From: Qipengyuania sp. YIM B01966
GTDB lineage: Bacteria > Pseudomonadota > Alphaproteobacteria > Sphingomonadales > Sphingomonadaceae
Direction: 5' to 3'
Assembly (NCBI RefSeq): GCF_016461955.1
Contig: NZ_JADMNM010000001.1
Coordinates: 367,598-431,597 of the forward strand
DNA length: 64,000 nt
Of this stretch, positions 43,382 through 53,751 are shown piece by piece. Each line of letters begins with the position of its first letter. Position 1 is the stretch's first letter. The position numbers and the translations under genes are program-made. The notes beneath the pieces are model-generated. The model worked only from the letters and a program-made list of their open reading frames with translations, did not search any database and was not told the origin of the DNA.

Positions 43382-44326
43382 CTATGCCCCGCTGGCCGGC
43401 GCTTTGTCCATCGCCGTTGACGCGGCAGATGCGGCGGCGGCGTCGAGACGTTCCTTGGTGCCGAGCGCCGCGCGCCCGCGCGGGCCGTTGAAATATTCCT
43501 CGATCCACGGATGGCCGGTGGCGATCAGCTCGGGGATCGTCCCCACCGCAATCACTCGCTTGTCGGCCAGCACGGCCACGCGGTCGCAGATTTCGTAGAG
43601 CGTATCGAGATCGTGCGTGATCAGGAACACCGTCAGTCCGAGCGTGGCCTGCAGATCCTTGGTCAGCTGGTCGAACGCGGCGGCGCCAATCGGGTCGAGC
43701 CCGGCGGTCGGCTCGTCGAGGAACAGCAGTTCTGGGTCAATCGCGAGCGCCCGCGCGAGGCCCGCGCGCTTTTTCATCCCGCCCGACAATTCGCTCGGGA
43801 ACTTGTTGATCGCATCGGCCGGCAGGCCCGACATCAGCACCTTGAAGCGGGCAATCTCGTGCAAGATATCGGGCTCGATATCGGGATAGAACTGCCGGAT
43901 CGGCACCTCGACATTCTCGCCCACCGTCAGGGTCGAAAACAGTGCCCCGCCCTGGAACAGCACGCCCCAGCGATTGCGCACGCCGATCGCCTCGTCGGGT
44001 TCGGCCTCGGTAATCGAGCGGCCGAACACCTCGATATTGCCCGCCGTCGGCTGCTGCAGCCCGATGATCGAGCGCATCAGCACCGATTTGCCGGTGCCCG
44101 ACCCGCCGACCACGCCGAGGATTTCGCCGCGATTGACCTTGAGCGAAAGGTTGTCGTGGATCACCTGCTCGCCGAAGCGGTTTTCCAGCCCGCTGATGAC
44201 AATCGGATGCGCGCCGTGGAATTTCTCGAACCGGCCGGGCGCTTCGCCCCGCTCGATCGCGGCGGCGAGATCCTCGTGCTCCTCATCCTCGGGCAGCGGG
44301 GTTTCCGGGGGCAGGTCGCCGGTCAT
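43382..44326 (-). CDS. MlaF-like ABC transporter ATP-binding protein
   Basis: A 314-residue ATPase of the lipid transporter. ATG 44326 overlaps the permease stop by ATGA; an upstream in-frame region is non-native to the family. Walker A is GGSGTGKS (about residue 75), Q-loop FQGGALFSTLT, signature LSGGMKKRAGLARALA, Walker B ELLFLDEPTAGLD and H-loop ITHD. A ~40-residue acidic N-terminal extension precedes the ABC domain, and a Ala/Ser/Asp tail ends it. Confidence 0.93.
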   Translation of the reverse strand: MTGDLPPETPLPEDEEHEDLAAAIERGEAPGRFEKFHGAHPIVISGLENRFGEQVIHDNLSLKVNRGEILGVVGGSGTGKSVLMRSIIGLQQPTAGNIEVFGRSITEAEPDEAIGVRNRWGVLFQGGALFSTLTVGENVEVPIRQFYPDIEPDILHEIARFKVLMSGLPADAINKFPSELSGGMKKRAGLARALAIDPELLFLDEPTAGLDPIGAAAFDQLTKDLQATLGLTVFLITHDLDTLYEICDRVAVLADKRVIAVGTIPELIATGHPWIEEYFNGPRGRAALGTKERLDAAAASAASTAMDKAPASGA

Positions 44327-45435
44327 GCCCAGCCCACTTTGGTAAAGAACACCGCGAAGAACGCATCGAGCACGATCACCGCAAAGATCGCATAGACCAC
44401 CGCATTGGTGGTCCTGAGGCCGACTTCTTCCGAATTGCCTTCGACGCGCATTCCCTGATAGCAGCCGGCCAGCGCGACGATCAGGCCGAATATCGGCGCT
44501 TTGATCAATCCGACCCACAGGTCATAGGTCGGCACCACTTCCTGAATGCGCGCGAGGAACGTCGCGAACGGAATGCCGAGCGAAAGCTCGCTGATCGTCG
44601 CCCCGCCGATGATCGCCATCAGCGAAGCGTAAAAGCCCAGGAGCGGCATCATCAGTACCGCGGCAAGGATGCGCGGCAGCACCAGCGCCTCCATCGGCGA
44701 AATGCCGATGGTGCGCATCGCATCGACCTCTTCGGTCAGCTTCATGGTGCCGATCTGCGCCGCAAACGCGCTGCCCGAGCGGCCAGCGACCATGATCGCG
44801 GTCATCAGCACGCCCAGTTCGCGCAAGGTAATCCGGCCGACGAGGTTCACGGTCAAGGTCTCGGCCCCGAACTGCGCCAGCTGCACCGCGCCCTGCTGGG
44901 CGATGACGATGCCGATCAGGAAGCTCATCAATCCGACAATCGGCAGCGCCGACACGCCGACCAGCTCCATCTGGCGGACCAGCGCATTGGTGCGGAAGCG
45001 GCGCGGATGGCGGATGACGCTCGCCGCCGCGAGTACCATCTGGCCGATGAAGCCAACCACGGCGACGATCGCTGCGCGCGCGTTATAGAGCTTCTCCCCC
45101 ACCGCCACCGGCACGCGGGTGGTCAGCGGCAGGCGCGGCGCGGCGACTTCGGCCGGGGCATCGCCGACCGATACCGCCTTCAGCAGCCGTTCGGCGTTCT
45201 CGTCCTTGCCGATGATCTTCGCCTGGTGGCGCGTGGCGATATGGCAGGCAAGCCACGCGCCGACCGTGTCGAGCTCGGTCGTCTGCGACAGGTCCACCTC
45301 GGCAATTGGGCCGGGCAGATCGCGCAGGTCCTGATCGATCACCCCGATGGTGGAAACGAGATAGGGCCCGGTCAGCACCAGTCGCACGGCGCCGCCCTGT
45401 TCCCCCTCGATTGTATAGCCCGCGCCTTCTGGCAT
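44323..45435 (-). CDS. MlaE-like permease with N-terminal STAS-like domain
   Basis: A 370-residue permease. The first ~95 residues are a soluble STAS-like domain ([18 protein letters not shown]), which plays the role of MlaB in cis. Membrane helices follow from about residue 118, with the MlaE hallmarks [38 protein letters not shown] and [13 protein letters not shown]. It forms the inner-membrane core of the phospholipid transporter. First gene of the operon, divergent from valS with 82 nt between. Confidence 0.93.
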   Translation of the reverse strand: MPEGAGYTIEGEQGGAVRLVLTGPYLVSTIGVIDQDLRDLPGPIAEVDLSQTTELDTVGAWLACHIATRHQAKIIGKDENAERLLKAVSVGDAPAEVAAPRLPLTTRVPVAVGEKLYNARAAIVAVVGFIGQMVLAAASVIRHPRRFRTNALVRQMELVGVSALPIVGLMSFLIGIVIAQQGAVQLAQFGAETLTVNLVGRITLRELGVLMTAIMVAGRSGSAFAAQIGTMKLTEEVDAMRTIGISPMEALVLPRILAAVLMMPLLGFYASLMAIIGGATISELSLGIPFATFLARIQEVVPTYDLWVGLIKAPIFGLIVALAGCYQGMRVEGNSEEVGLRTTNAVVYAIFAVIVLDAFFAVFFTKVGWA

Positions 45436-45517
45436 AGCGGCGGGCTATGCGGCGATTTTGCGCGCGCGACAAGCCGCGATTGCACCGGCGGGGCGCGGCT
45501 GGCATGGGCGCGGGGCG

Positions 45518-48421
45518 ATGAAAAGAGAGCTTGAAAAGACATTCGACCCCGCCGCGATCGAGGCGAAGTGGTATCCCTATTGGGAAGATAACGGCCTGTT
45601 CCGTCCGCACCGGCCGGACGCGGAGCCCTTCACCATCGTCAACCCGCCGCCCAATGTGACCGGCAGCCTGCATATCGGCCACGCGCTCGACAACACGTTG
45701 CAGGACGTGGTGATCCGGTACGAGCGGCTGCGCGGCAAGGATGCGCTCTGGGTGGTCGGCACCGATCACGCCGGCATCGCCACGCAAATGGTGGTCGAGC
45801 GGCAGATGGAAGAGCGGCAGGACAAGCGCACCAATTATTCGCGCGAAGAGTTCGTCGACAAGGTGTGGGAATGGAAGCACGAAAGCGGCGGCACGATCAC
45901 CCGCCAGCTCCGCCGCCTCGGCTGCTCGATGGACTGGAGCCGCGAACAGTTCACCATGGACCCGCATTTCAGCGCGGCGGTGACCAGGGTCTTCGTCGAC
46001 CTCTACAACCGCGGCCTGATCTATCGCGCCAAGCGGCTGGTAAACTGGGACCCGGCGCTCAAGACCGCGATTTCCGACCTCGAGGTCGAGAACCGCGAGG
46101 TGCCGGGCCACATGTGGCACTTCAAATACCCGCTCGCGGGCGGGGAGACCTACACCTACGTCGAGCGAGACACGGATGGCAACGTGACGCTGGAGGAAGA
46201 GCGCGACTACATCTCGATCGCCACCACCCGTCCCGAGACCATGCTGGGCGACGGTGCGGTGGCGGTGCATCCCTCGGACGCGCGTTACGCCGCAATCGTG
46301 GGCAAGTTCTGCGAGATCCCGGTGGGGCCCAAGGAACACCGCCGCCTGATCCCGATCATCACCGACGACTATCCTGATCCCGATTTCGGCAGCGGCGCGG
46401 TGAAGATCACCGGCGCGCATGACGAGAACGATTACGGCGTCGCTAGCCGCAACGGCATCCCGATGTATCGCCTCATGGACGAGGTCGCTTCAATGCGCGC
46501 CGACGGCGCCCCCTACGCAGAAGCCAGCGCACAGGCGATGCGGATCGCGCGGGGAGAGGTTGCGCCCGACGCCAATGCGGTCGACGCACTCAATCTCGTC
46601 CCCGACGAATATCGCGGGCTCGACCGCTACGAGGCGAGGAAGCGCGTCGTGGCCGATATCGACGCCGAAGGCCTGATGGTCATGGTCGAAGACAAGCCGA
46701 TCATGCAGCCCTTCGGCGACCGCGGCGGCGTGGTGATCGAGCCGATGCTGACCGACCAGTGGTACGTCGATGCCGAGAAGATGGCCGTGAAGCCACTCGA
46801 CGCCGTCCGCTCGGGCGCGGTCGAGATCGTGCCGAAAAGCTGGGAGAAGACCTTCTTCAACTGGATGGAGAACATCCAGCCATGGTGCGTTTCGCGGCAG
46901 CTATGGTGGGGGCACCGGATTCCGGCGTGGTTTGGTCCTGACGGGAAAATCTTCGTTGCCGAAAACGAAGCAAGCGCGGGTGAACTAGCGCTAGATCATT
47001 ACCAGAGCGAGGCCGGACGCAAGTTGAGAGTTGAGTTCATCGATGCCAAATCGGTGTCAGTTGCTTTTCGCGAAATCGGTTGGGTTGGGAGCGTCTGCGA
47101 CGTCGGAGCGCAGCCAGTAGATCAGGACACGGTCACCCTGCGTCGCGACGAGGACGTCCTCGACACCTGGTTCTCCTCCGCGCTGTGGCCTTTCGCCACG
47201 CTCGGCTGGCCGGAGCAGACCGAGCTCCTCGCCCGCCACTACCCCAACGACCTCCTCATCTCCGGCTTCGACATCCTGTTCTTCTGGGATGCGCGGATGA
47301 TGATGATGGGACAGGCGATGACGGGCGAGAACCCGTGGAAGCGGCTCTATCTCCACGGGCTCGTGCGCGCGGCGGACGGGGCCAAGATGAGCAAGTCCAA
47401 GGGCAACGTCGTCGATCCGCTGGGCCTGATCGACAAGTACGGCGCCGACGCGCTGCGCTTCTTCATGGCGGCGATGGAAAGCCAGGGCCGCGACGTGAAG
47501 ATGGATGAGCGGCGCGTCGAAGGCTATCGCAACTTCGCCACCAAGATGTGGAACGCGGCGCGGTTCTGCCAGAGTAATGGGATTGGCGCGAGCCAGACAC
47601 TGGCAGCGCCTGCGGCCAGCAGCGCGGTCAACAGGTGGATCATCGGCGAAGTGGTCGAAACCCTCGCCGAACTCGACAAGGCGATGGCCGACCTGCGCTT
47701 TGACGCGGCGGCGAACGCGATCTACCACTTCGTCTGGGACCAGTTCTGCGATTGGTATATCGAGCTTGTGAAGGGTTCGTTCGACGAAGAAACCCGCACC
47801 GTTGCCGGATGGGTGCTCGATCAGATCCTCGTCATGCTGCACCCGTTCATGCCGTTCGTCACCGAAGAACTGTGGTCGAAGATGGGCGCGCGGGCGGATT
47901 ATCCGCTGATTACCGCCGAATGGCCGCAACCCGCCGCCACCGTCGATCCGGCGGCCAAGCGCGAGGTCGAATGGCTGATCGGTTTGGTCGGCAATGTGCG
48001 CGCGGCGAAGAACGAGCTGGGCATCGCGCCCGGCGCGCGGCTCGAGGCCTATCTGCCCGATCCGTCGCCGGCGACCCGCGCAATTATCGAGCGCAACGGC
48101 CCGGCGATCGAGCGGTTGGCGCGGCTTGGCGGCATTCGCTTCGAGCCGGCCCCGGAGGGCGCGGCAATGCAGATCGGCGCAGGGGATGCCAATATCATCG
48201 TCCCGCTCGAAGGGGTGATCGACATCGCCGCCGAACGGGCGCGCCTCGCCAAGGCGCTAGAGGCGGCGCAGAAGGAAGCGAAGTCGCTTGCCGGAAGGCT
48301 GGGCAATCCGGCGTTCGTCGAAAAGGCCAAGCCCGAAGCGATTGAGAAGGCGCGCGCCGATCACGCCCATCACACCGCCGAAGCGGAGCGGCTCGCGGCG
48401 GCGCTGGCGCGGCTGGGGTGA
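45518..48421 (+). CDS. valS: Valyl-tRNA synthetase
   Basis: A 967-residue class I synthetase. ATG 45518 gives the normal N-terminus ([19 protein letters not shown]). HIGH is at residues 52-55 ([10 protein letters not shown]), KMSKS about 624-628, the editing domain with [10 protein letters not shown] near 243, and a C-terminal coiled coil (about 900-967, [20 protein letters not shown]). Between [12 protein letters not shown] and DVLDTWFSS there is a ~60-residue linker (46930-47140) whose codon use (CTA, AGA, GTT) differs from the rest of the gene. Otherwise intact. Confidence 0.97.
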   Translation: MKRELEKTFDPAAIEAKWYPYWEDNGLFRPHRPDAEPFTIVNPPPNVTGSLHIGHALDNTLQDVVIRYERLRGKDALWVVGTDHAGIATQMVVERQMEERQDKRTNYSREEFVDKVWEWKHESGGTITRQLRRLGCSMDWSREQFTMDPHFSAAVTRVFVDLYNRGLIYRAKRLVNWDPALKTAISDLEVENREVPGHMWHFKYPLAGGETYTYVERDTDGNVTLEEERDYISIATTRPETMLGDGAVAVHPSDARYAAIVGKFCEIPVGPKEHRRLIPIITDDYPDPDFGSGAVKITGAHDENDYGVASRNGIPMYRLMDEVASMRADGAPYAEASAQAMRIARGEVAPDANAVDALNLVPDEYRGLDRYEARKRVVADIDAEGLMVMVEDKPIMQPFGDRGGVVIEPMLTDQWYVDAEKMAVKPLDAVRSGAVEIVPKSWEKTFFNWMENIQPWCVSRQLWWGHRIPAWFGPDGKIFVAENEASAGELALDHYQSEAGRKLRVEFIDAKSVSVAFREIGWVGSVCDVGAQPVDQDTVTLRRDEDVLDTWFSSALWPFATLGWPEQTELLARHYPNDLLISGFDILFFWDARMMMMGQAMTGENPWKRLYLHGLVRAADGAKMSKSKGNVVDPLGLIDKYGADALRFFMAAMESQGRDVKMDERRVEGYRNFATKMWNAARFCQSNGIGASQTLAAPAASSAVNRWIIGEVVETLAELDKAMADLRFDAAANAIYHFVWDQFCDWYIELVKGSFDEETRTVAGWVLDQILVMLHPFMPFVTEELWSKMGARADYPLITAEWPQPAATVDPAAKREVEWLIGLVGNVRAAKNELGIAPGARLEAYLPDPSPATRAIIERNGPAIERLARLGGIRFEPAPEGAAMQIGAGDANIIVPLEGVIDIAAERARLAKALEAAQKEAKSLAGRLGNPAFVEKAKPEAIEKARADHAHHTAEAERLAAALARLG

Positions 48422-48500
48422 GCCTTTCCAGCAACCCACGGCCGGGTGACACGGTGTCAACTTTGTCACCCGGCGAGGCGTCTCGAGGTGCCGCCCTGCG

Positions 48501-49256
48501 ATGCTGACGCTTGCTACCCAGGCCGAGGGAGAGCCGGGAAGCGGAGCTCTGGCGGAGCCAGAAATTTTCGCCTCGCTCCAGGGCGAAGGGCCGAGCGCGG
48601 GATACCCTTGTGCGTTCATCCGGCTCAGCCGTTGCAACCTCGCCTGCCACTGGTGCGACACGGCCTATACCTGGCACTTTACCGGCGATAACCGCCCCCA
48701 CCGTGACGGGCTGGTGTTTGAGCGGCGCGCCAACCAGCTGGTGCTCAGCGAAGAGGAGGCGGCCGCCCGCATCCTCGCGCTGGGGCAGAACCGCCTCGTC
48801 ATCACCGGTGGCGAGCCGCTGTTGCAGGGCGCGGCGCTGGCCCGGCTGGCGGCGCTGCTGCCCGATATGCGGATCGAGATCGAGACCAACGGCACCGTCG
48901 CCCCGCACCCGGCGCTCGACGGCCAGGTAGCCCAGTACAACATCAGCCCCAAGCTCGCCCATTCGGGCAACCCGGCCGATCTCGCGCTGCCCCCCGAACG
49001 GCTGACCGCCTGGGCCGCCGAGCCGCGTGCGACCTTCAAATTCGTCATCGCCACCCCTGACGATCTGGCCGAGGTGCTGGCGCTGGCCGAGAATTACGCC
49101 ATCCCGCGCGAACGGATCATGCTGATGCCCGAAGGCACCGACAGTGCGACCTTGCGCGAGCGCGAGTGCTGGCTGGCCCCGCTGGCGCTGGAGCACGGCC
49201 TGCGCCTGTCCGACCGGCTGCACATCCATCTCTACGGCGATACGCGCGCGACATGA
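48501..49256 (+). CDS. queE: 7-carboxy-7-deazaguanine synthase (radical SAM)
   Basis: A 251-residue radical SAM enzyme that contracts 6-carboxytetrahydropterin to 7-carboxy-7-deazaguanine in queuosine synthesis. EIFASLQGEGPSAGYPCAFI is the QueE substrate-binding lead; the iron-sulfur motif is C45-x3-C49-x2-C52 (CNLACHWC), then DTAYTW. GGEPLLQ and the IEIETNG segment follow. The C-terminal region has no second cluster. It is coupled to the MATE gene by a 4-nt overlap (ATGA). No other queuosine genes lie in the window. Confidence 0.93.
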   Translation: MLTLATQAEGEPGSGALAEPEIFASLQGEGPSAGYPCAFIRLSRCNLACHWCDTAYTWHFTGDNRPHRDGLVFERRANQLVLSEEEAAARILALGQNRLVITGGEPLLQGAALARLAALLPDMRIEIETNGTVAPHPALDGQVAQYNISPKLAHSGNPADLALPPERLTAWAAEPRATFKFVIATPDDLAEVLALAENYAIPRERIMLMPEGTDSATLRERECWLAPLALEHGLRLSDRLHIHLYGDTRAT

Positions 49257-50653
49257 GAGCCGCCGGCCCGCGCCGTCGCGGCGATCTGACACAAGGGCCG
49301 ATCGCGCGCACGCTGCTCGTGTTCGCGCTGCCGCAGATTGCCGGCAATGTGATGCAGACGCTGAACGGTTCGATCAACGCGATCTGGGTCGGCCGGCTGC
49401 TGGGCGAACGCGCGCTGGCCGCCACCGCCAATGCCAACCTAGTCATGTTCCTGTTGTTCGCGCTCTCCTTTGGCCTCGGCATGGCGGCGACGGTGCGGAT
49501 CGGGCAGGCGTTTGGGGCGCAGGACATTGCAGCCGCGCGGCGCACGCTGGGGACAGCACTGGGGGTGACCGGCGGGCTGGCGCTGCTGCTGGCGGCGACC
49601 GGCTGGCTGGCCGCGCCTGCCCTGCTCGACCTCCTCGGAACGCCCGGCGAGGCGCGCGGCGAGGCGCTGACCTATTTGCGGATCATCTTCCTCGGGACGC
49701 CGGGGATCATGCTGACGGCGATGATCGCGATGGGCCTGCGGGGCATTGGCGATGCGACCTCACCGCTGATCTTCATGGTGCTGACGGCGGTACTCGACAT
49801 TGCGCTTAACCCGCTCCTCATCCTTGGTATCGGGCCGCTGCCGGCATTGGGCATTGCCGGGTCTGCCTGGGCCAGTGTGATCGCCACGAGCGTCGGTTTG
49901 GTCGGGATCGTTTTCTGGCTTTACTGGCGCGACCTTCCGCTGCGCCTGCGCGGCGCGGAACTGGTCCTGCTGCGGCCACGCGCTGACGAGACGCGCTTTC
50001 TCCTGACCAAGGGCTTGCCGATGGGGGCACAGATGCTGGTCATCGCCGGCGCCGGGCTGGTAATGATTGCGCTGGTCAATCGCGAGGGCTTGATGACGGC
50101 TGCGGCCTATGGCGCGCTGTTGCAATTGTTCAATTACGTCCAGATGCCCGCGCTGGCGATCGGCGCGGCGGTAACCGCGATGATGAGCCAGCATATCGGC
50201 GCGGGGCTGGATGCGCGGGTGCACACGATCAGCCGCAGCGGCGCGATCATCAACACAGCGATGACCGCAATGCTGGTCGCTGCCCTGTTCGCGTTCGGAC
50301 GGCTCGCCCTCGGACTGTTTCTCGGGCCGGATAGCCCGGCGGTGGACATCGCGCTGCACATCCAGTCGATCATGCTGTGGAGCTATCTGCCGTTCGGCAT
50401 CACCATCGTCCTGTTCGGCACGCTGCGCGCCTATGGCGTGGTCTGGGTGCAGCTGATCACGCTGTTCGTATCGATGTATATCCTGCGGCTCGGTGCCTAC
50501 TATGCGCTCTATCCGGTGATGAATTCGGATGCGCTATGGGTGTCGCAGTTGGTCAGCTCGATCGCGTCGCTGGTGATCATCCTGTGGGTCTATCGCCGAG
50601 GCCGCTGGCGGCGCGTGCCGGCACAGCGAGGTGGCGGGGCAGGCCGTGTCTGA
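49253..50653 (+). CDS. MATE-family efflux transporter
   Basis: A 466-residue membrane protein with about twelve helices in two halves, starting at TLLVFALPQIAGNVMQTLNGSINAIWVGRLLG, a MATE signature. The second half begins near LLTKGLPMGAQMLVIAGAG. MATE transporters expel organic cations by sodium or proton antiport; substrate unknown. It starts inside the end of queE (ATGA). The C-terminal tail is basic and overlaps the chromate transporter start. Confidence 0.92.
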   Translation: MRAAGPRRRGDLTQGPIARTLLVFALPQIAGNVMQTLNGSINAIWVGRLLGERALAATANANLVMFLLFALSFGLGMAATVRIGQAFGAQDIAAARRTLGTALGVTGGLALLLAATGWLAAPALLDLLGTPGEARGEALTYLRIIFLGTPGIMLTAMIAMGLRGIGDATSPLIFMVLTAVLDIALNPLLILGIGPLPALGIAGSAWASVIATSVGLVGIVFWLYWRDLPLRLRGAELVLLRPRADETRFLLTKGLPMGAQMLVIAGAGLVMIALVNREGLMTAAAYGALLQLFNYVQMPALAIGAAVTAMMSQHIGAGLDARVHTISRSGAIINTAMTAMLVAALFAFGRLALGLFLGPDSPAVDIALHIQSIMLWSYLPFGITIVLFGTLRAYGVVWVQLITLFVSMYILRLGAYYALYPVMNSDALWVSQLVSSIASLVIILWVYRRGRWRRVPAQRGGGAGRV

Positions 50654-51974
50654 ACCGGTATCGCCAACGCTGCGACAGCTTGTCGCGGTGAGCGCAAGGA
50701 TCGGCTGCCTCAGCTTTGGCGGACCGGCCGGACAGATCGCTCTGCTGCACCGCGAGTTGGTCGACCGTACCGGGTGGATCGCCGAGCGCGAGTTTCTCCA
50801 TGCGCTGAACCTGTGCCATCTCCTGCCTGGCCCCGAGGCGCAGCAACTGGCCACCTGGGCCGGCTGGCGCCTCCATGGCTGGCGCGGCGGGATGGTCGCG
50901 GGCGGGCTGTTCGTGCTGCCCGGGGCGCTGGTGATGCTTGGCCTGTCGATACTCTACGCGTACGCCGCCGGATTGAGCTGGTTTGCCGCCCTTTTCCTGG
51001 GGATCAAGGCGGCCGTGCTGGCGATCATTGCGCAGGCGCTGCTGCGGATCGCCCGCCGCGCGCTGGTTACACCGTTGCAGGGCGCGCTGGCGGCGGGCGG
51101 ATTTGCCGCTCTATTCCTGCTGGGCGCACCGTTTCCGCTGGTGGTCGTCGCGGCGTTGGCTATGGGCAGCGTGGTCGGCATAATGGCCCCGGCAAGGCTG
51201 GCACTGGCCCCGCCACTCGACACAACCGCTCCTCCCGCTGCCCCGCCTTGGCGTACCAGCGTGATCGCGGTGACGGTGTTCGGGGCGCTTTGGCTGGTGC
51301 CGCTGGCGCTGGTGATCGCCTTTCTTGGCTCCGACCATGTGCTGGCCGATATCGGCCGCCTTTTCGCCCGGCTCGCCCTGGTCTCATTCGGCGGAGCCTA
51401 CGCCGTCCTGGCCTACCTCGCACAAGACGCAGTGGCGGGTTTTGGCTGGCTCGCCGCGCCCGAAATGGCCGACGGGCTGGGCCTTGCCGAAACCACCCCG
51501 GGGCCGCTGATCCTGGTGACGCAATTCGTCGGCTTCCTGGCGGCGTTCCGCGCGCCCGAACCCTTCAGCCCGCTCATCGCCGGCATATTGGGGGCCGGGA
51601 TGACGCTGTGGGTGACTTTTATCCCGTGTTTCCTGTGGATTTTCGCCCTTGCGCCGTGGCTCGACAAGATCGAACGTGCGCCGGCGCTGCGCGGCGGGTT
51701 GGCGGCGGTCACCGCAGTGATCGTCGGCGTCATCGCGCAACTTGGCCTGTGGTTCGCGCTCCACGTCCTGTTCACCGCGTTGCAGCCCGTGAGCGCCGGG
51801 CCGCTCCGGTTCGACTGGCCGGTCTGGGCGAGTTTCGACTGGCGAGCAGGGGTAATCGCAATGCTCGGGGCGGTGTTGATCTTCGCCTTCAACCGCGGGG
51901 TCGCGCTGACGCTGGCGGTCTGCGCTCTTGCCGGGCTGATCCTAGGCGTCGCGATTCCCGCAGTCACCGCCTGA
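50646..51974 (+). CDS. chrA: ChrA-type chromate transporter
   Basis: A ChrA-family transporter of about 442 residues, with two homologous halves. I chose GTG 50646 (MSEPVSPTLRQL) because GGGG lies 6 nt upstream; GTG 50631 is an alternative adding five residues. Each half starts with the family pattern: ARIGCLSFGGPAGQIALLHRELV and ARLALVSFGGAYAVLAYLAQDAV, and both carry a conserved Pro-Gly segment (LPGPEAQQLA, TTPGPLILVTQFVGF). The gene overlaps the MATE gene by 8 nt. Family members extrude chromate, though many are of untested substrate. Confidence 0.9.
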   Translation: MSEPVSPTLRQLVAVSARIGCLSFGGPAGQIALLHRELVDRTGWIAEREFLHALNLCHLLPGPEAQQLATWAGWRLHGWRGGMVAGGLFVLPGALVMLGLSILYAYAAGLSWFAALFLGIKAAVLAIIAQALLRIARRALVTPLQGALAAGGFAALFLLGAPFPLVVVAALAMGSVVGIMAPARLALAPPLDTTAPPAAPPWRTSVIAVTVFGALWLVPLALVIAFLGSDHVLADIGRLFARLALVSFGGAYAVLAYLAQDAVAGFGWLAAPEMADGLGLAETTPGPLILVTQFVGFLAAFRAPEPFSPLIAGILGAGMTLWVTFIPCFLWIFALAPWLDKIERAPALRGGLAAVTAVIVGVIAQLGLWFALHVLFTALQPVSAGPLRFDWPVWASFDWRAGVIAMLGAVLIFAFNRGVALTLAVCALAGLILGVAIPAVTA

Positions 51975-51977
51975 CGC

Positions 51978-53681
51978 TCAGCCCTGCGCGCGCCAGCGGT
52001 GGACGATGCGCTTGACCGTCTCTTCCTCGCCGCCGCTGCCTTGCCAGAGCTCTACGAAGCTCGGATCTTCGGAGGCCGGGCGCTTTACCTCTTCCAGCGC
52101 GTCGAAACCGACGCGGATCGGGATCGCCACGCCTTCGCCGCAGATGATGCATTCGCGGTTGCGCAGCGCCGGGATGCTGTCGAGGAAGCCGCGCGCGCCT
52201 TCGGGCATGGCTGCCTTGACGAAGGCCTGGTCGCGATCGTTGTTGAGCCGCATCGAGATGATCGTGCCGCACTGGCTCAGCACGCCTTCGGCCAAATCGC
52301 TCGGTCGCTGGGTGATCAGGCCGAGGCTGATGCCGTATTTGCGCCCTTCCTTGGCGATCCGGCTGAGAATCCGCCCGACCGAGCTGCCATCGGCATTCTT
52401 CTCGTTCGGGACGTAGCGATGCGCCTCCTCGCACACCAGCAGGATCGGGCGCGGCTTTTCCTCGCGGCCCCAGATCGCGAAATCGAAGGTCAACCGGCTG
52501 AGCACCGCCACCACCGTCGCGGTGATGTCGCTCGGCACGCCGGACACGTCGATGATCGCGATCGGCTTGCCATCGCCCGGCATCCGGAAGATCTTGCCCA
52601 GGAAGTCGACCATCGTATCGCCGACCAGCATCCCGGAAAACATGAACTGGTAACGCGGGTCGCCCTTCAACTCGTCCAACTTGGTCTTGATCCGCATATA
52701 GGGCGCAGTCGAGGTCGCCTTGTCGAGCTTGCCCATCTCGTCCTGCAACGTGTTCGACAGGTCGGACAGGAGGTAGGGGATCGGGCTGTCGACGGTAATC
52801 TTGCCGAACTGCTCGGCGAGCCGGCTCTTGCTGCGGGACTTGAGCAGGCACTTGGCGAGGATGTCGGCATCGCATTGCCGATCATTGCCGGTGCTGGTGA
52901 GTAGCACCTCGCAATGTTCTTCGAAATTCATCAGCCAGTACGGCATCTGCAGGTTCGAAGCGTCGAGGATGATCCCCGTATTACGGAATGCGGCGGCATA
53001 TTCCCCGTGCGGGTCGATCATCACGATATGGCCGTTGGGCGCGGCCTCGCAAATCCGATGAAGGATCAGCGCCGCACTGGTCGACTTGCCTGTGCCGGTC
53101 GAACCGAGCAGTGCGAAATGCTTGCCCAGCATGGCATCGACATAGAGGCCGGCGCGGATATCCTTGGTCGGATAGACGGTGCCGATCTGGATATTGGCCC
53201 GCCCGTCACTGGCATAAACCTGGCGCAGATCGGCGGTGCTGGCGGGATAGACATAGGCGCCCGGTACGGGAAACCGCGTCACCCCGCGCCGGAATCCGTG
53301 CAGGCGGCCGGTTAGCCGTTCTTCCTGCCCTTCACCGAGGAAATCGATATCGGCGAGGATGCCGCCGTTGGCGCGCCGGTCCTGCTTCTGGTTGCGGACA
53401 TTGGCGATCAGCCAGGCATCGCCCACCCGCACCTTGACCTGGCTCCCCACCTGCCCGGCCAGCGCAATCGAAGGGTCGGCATCGGCGATGCAATCGGTGA
53501 GCCGCTGGAGATCGAGCGCGATCTGCGAGCCGGCGCCCGACACTTCGAGCACCACGCCGATCGGCTGGTCGACGTTATCGCTCTTCGCCGCCGCGACCGG
53601 CTGCGTTGCCGGACCGCGCCCGGACTGGTCGCCGCCGCTTGTTCCCTGCCGCGCAAATTCCTGCTGCCCCAGATCCGTCAT
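51978..53681 (-). CDS. HerA-like (DUF87) hexameric ATPase
   Basis: A 567-residue ATPase. The first ~35 residues are Gln/Gly/Ala-rich and likely disordered; a small beta-barrel (HAS-barrel-like) region follows (about 40-165), then the RecA-like core with Walker A GSTGTGKS (about residue 192), MIDPHGEYAAAF, Walker B PILLVCEEAHRYVP and the QRPSDLAEGVLSQC sensor. It resembles HerA translocases that pump DNA or remodel ends. No NurA nuclease, SIR2 or other defence partner lies beside it; it follows the TauE/TIGR02186 genes by 70 nt. Confidence 0.88.
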   Translation of the reverse strand: MTDLGQQEFARQGTSGGDQSGRGPATQPVAAAKSDNVDQPIGVVLEVSGAGSQIALDLQRLTDCIADADPSIALAGQVGSQVKVRVGDAWLIANVRNQKQDRRANGGILADIDFLGEGQEERLTGRLHGFRRGVTRFPVPGAYVYPASTADLRQVYASDGRANIQIGTVYPTKDIRAGLYVDAMLGKHFALLGSTGTGKSTSAALILHRICEAAPNGHIVMIDPHGEYAAAFRNTGIILDASNLQMPYWLMNFEEHCEVLLTSTGNDRQCDADILAKCLLKSRSKSRLAEQFGKITVDSPIPYLLSDLSNTLQDEMGKLDKATSTAPYMRIKTKLDELKGDPRYQFMFSGMLVGDTMVDFLGKIFRMPGDGKPIAIIDVSGVPSDITATVVAVLSRLTFDFAIWGREEKPRPILLVCEEAHRYVPNEKNADGSSVGRILSRIAKEGRKYGISLGLITQRPSDLAEGVLSQCGTIISMRLNNDRDQAFVKAAMPEGARGFLDSIPALRNRECIICGEGVAIPIRVGFDALEEVKRPASEDPSFVELWQGSGGEEETVKRIVHRWRAQG

Positions 53682-53751
53682 TTGCCAGCCCCGTTATGCT
53701 TTTATGCGGCGGTGCTAGGGAGGCAGTGGTTAAGATGCGGTCAATCGGCCG

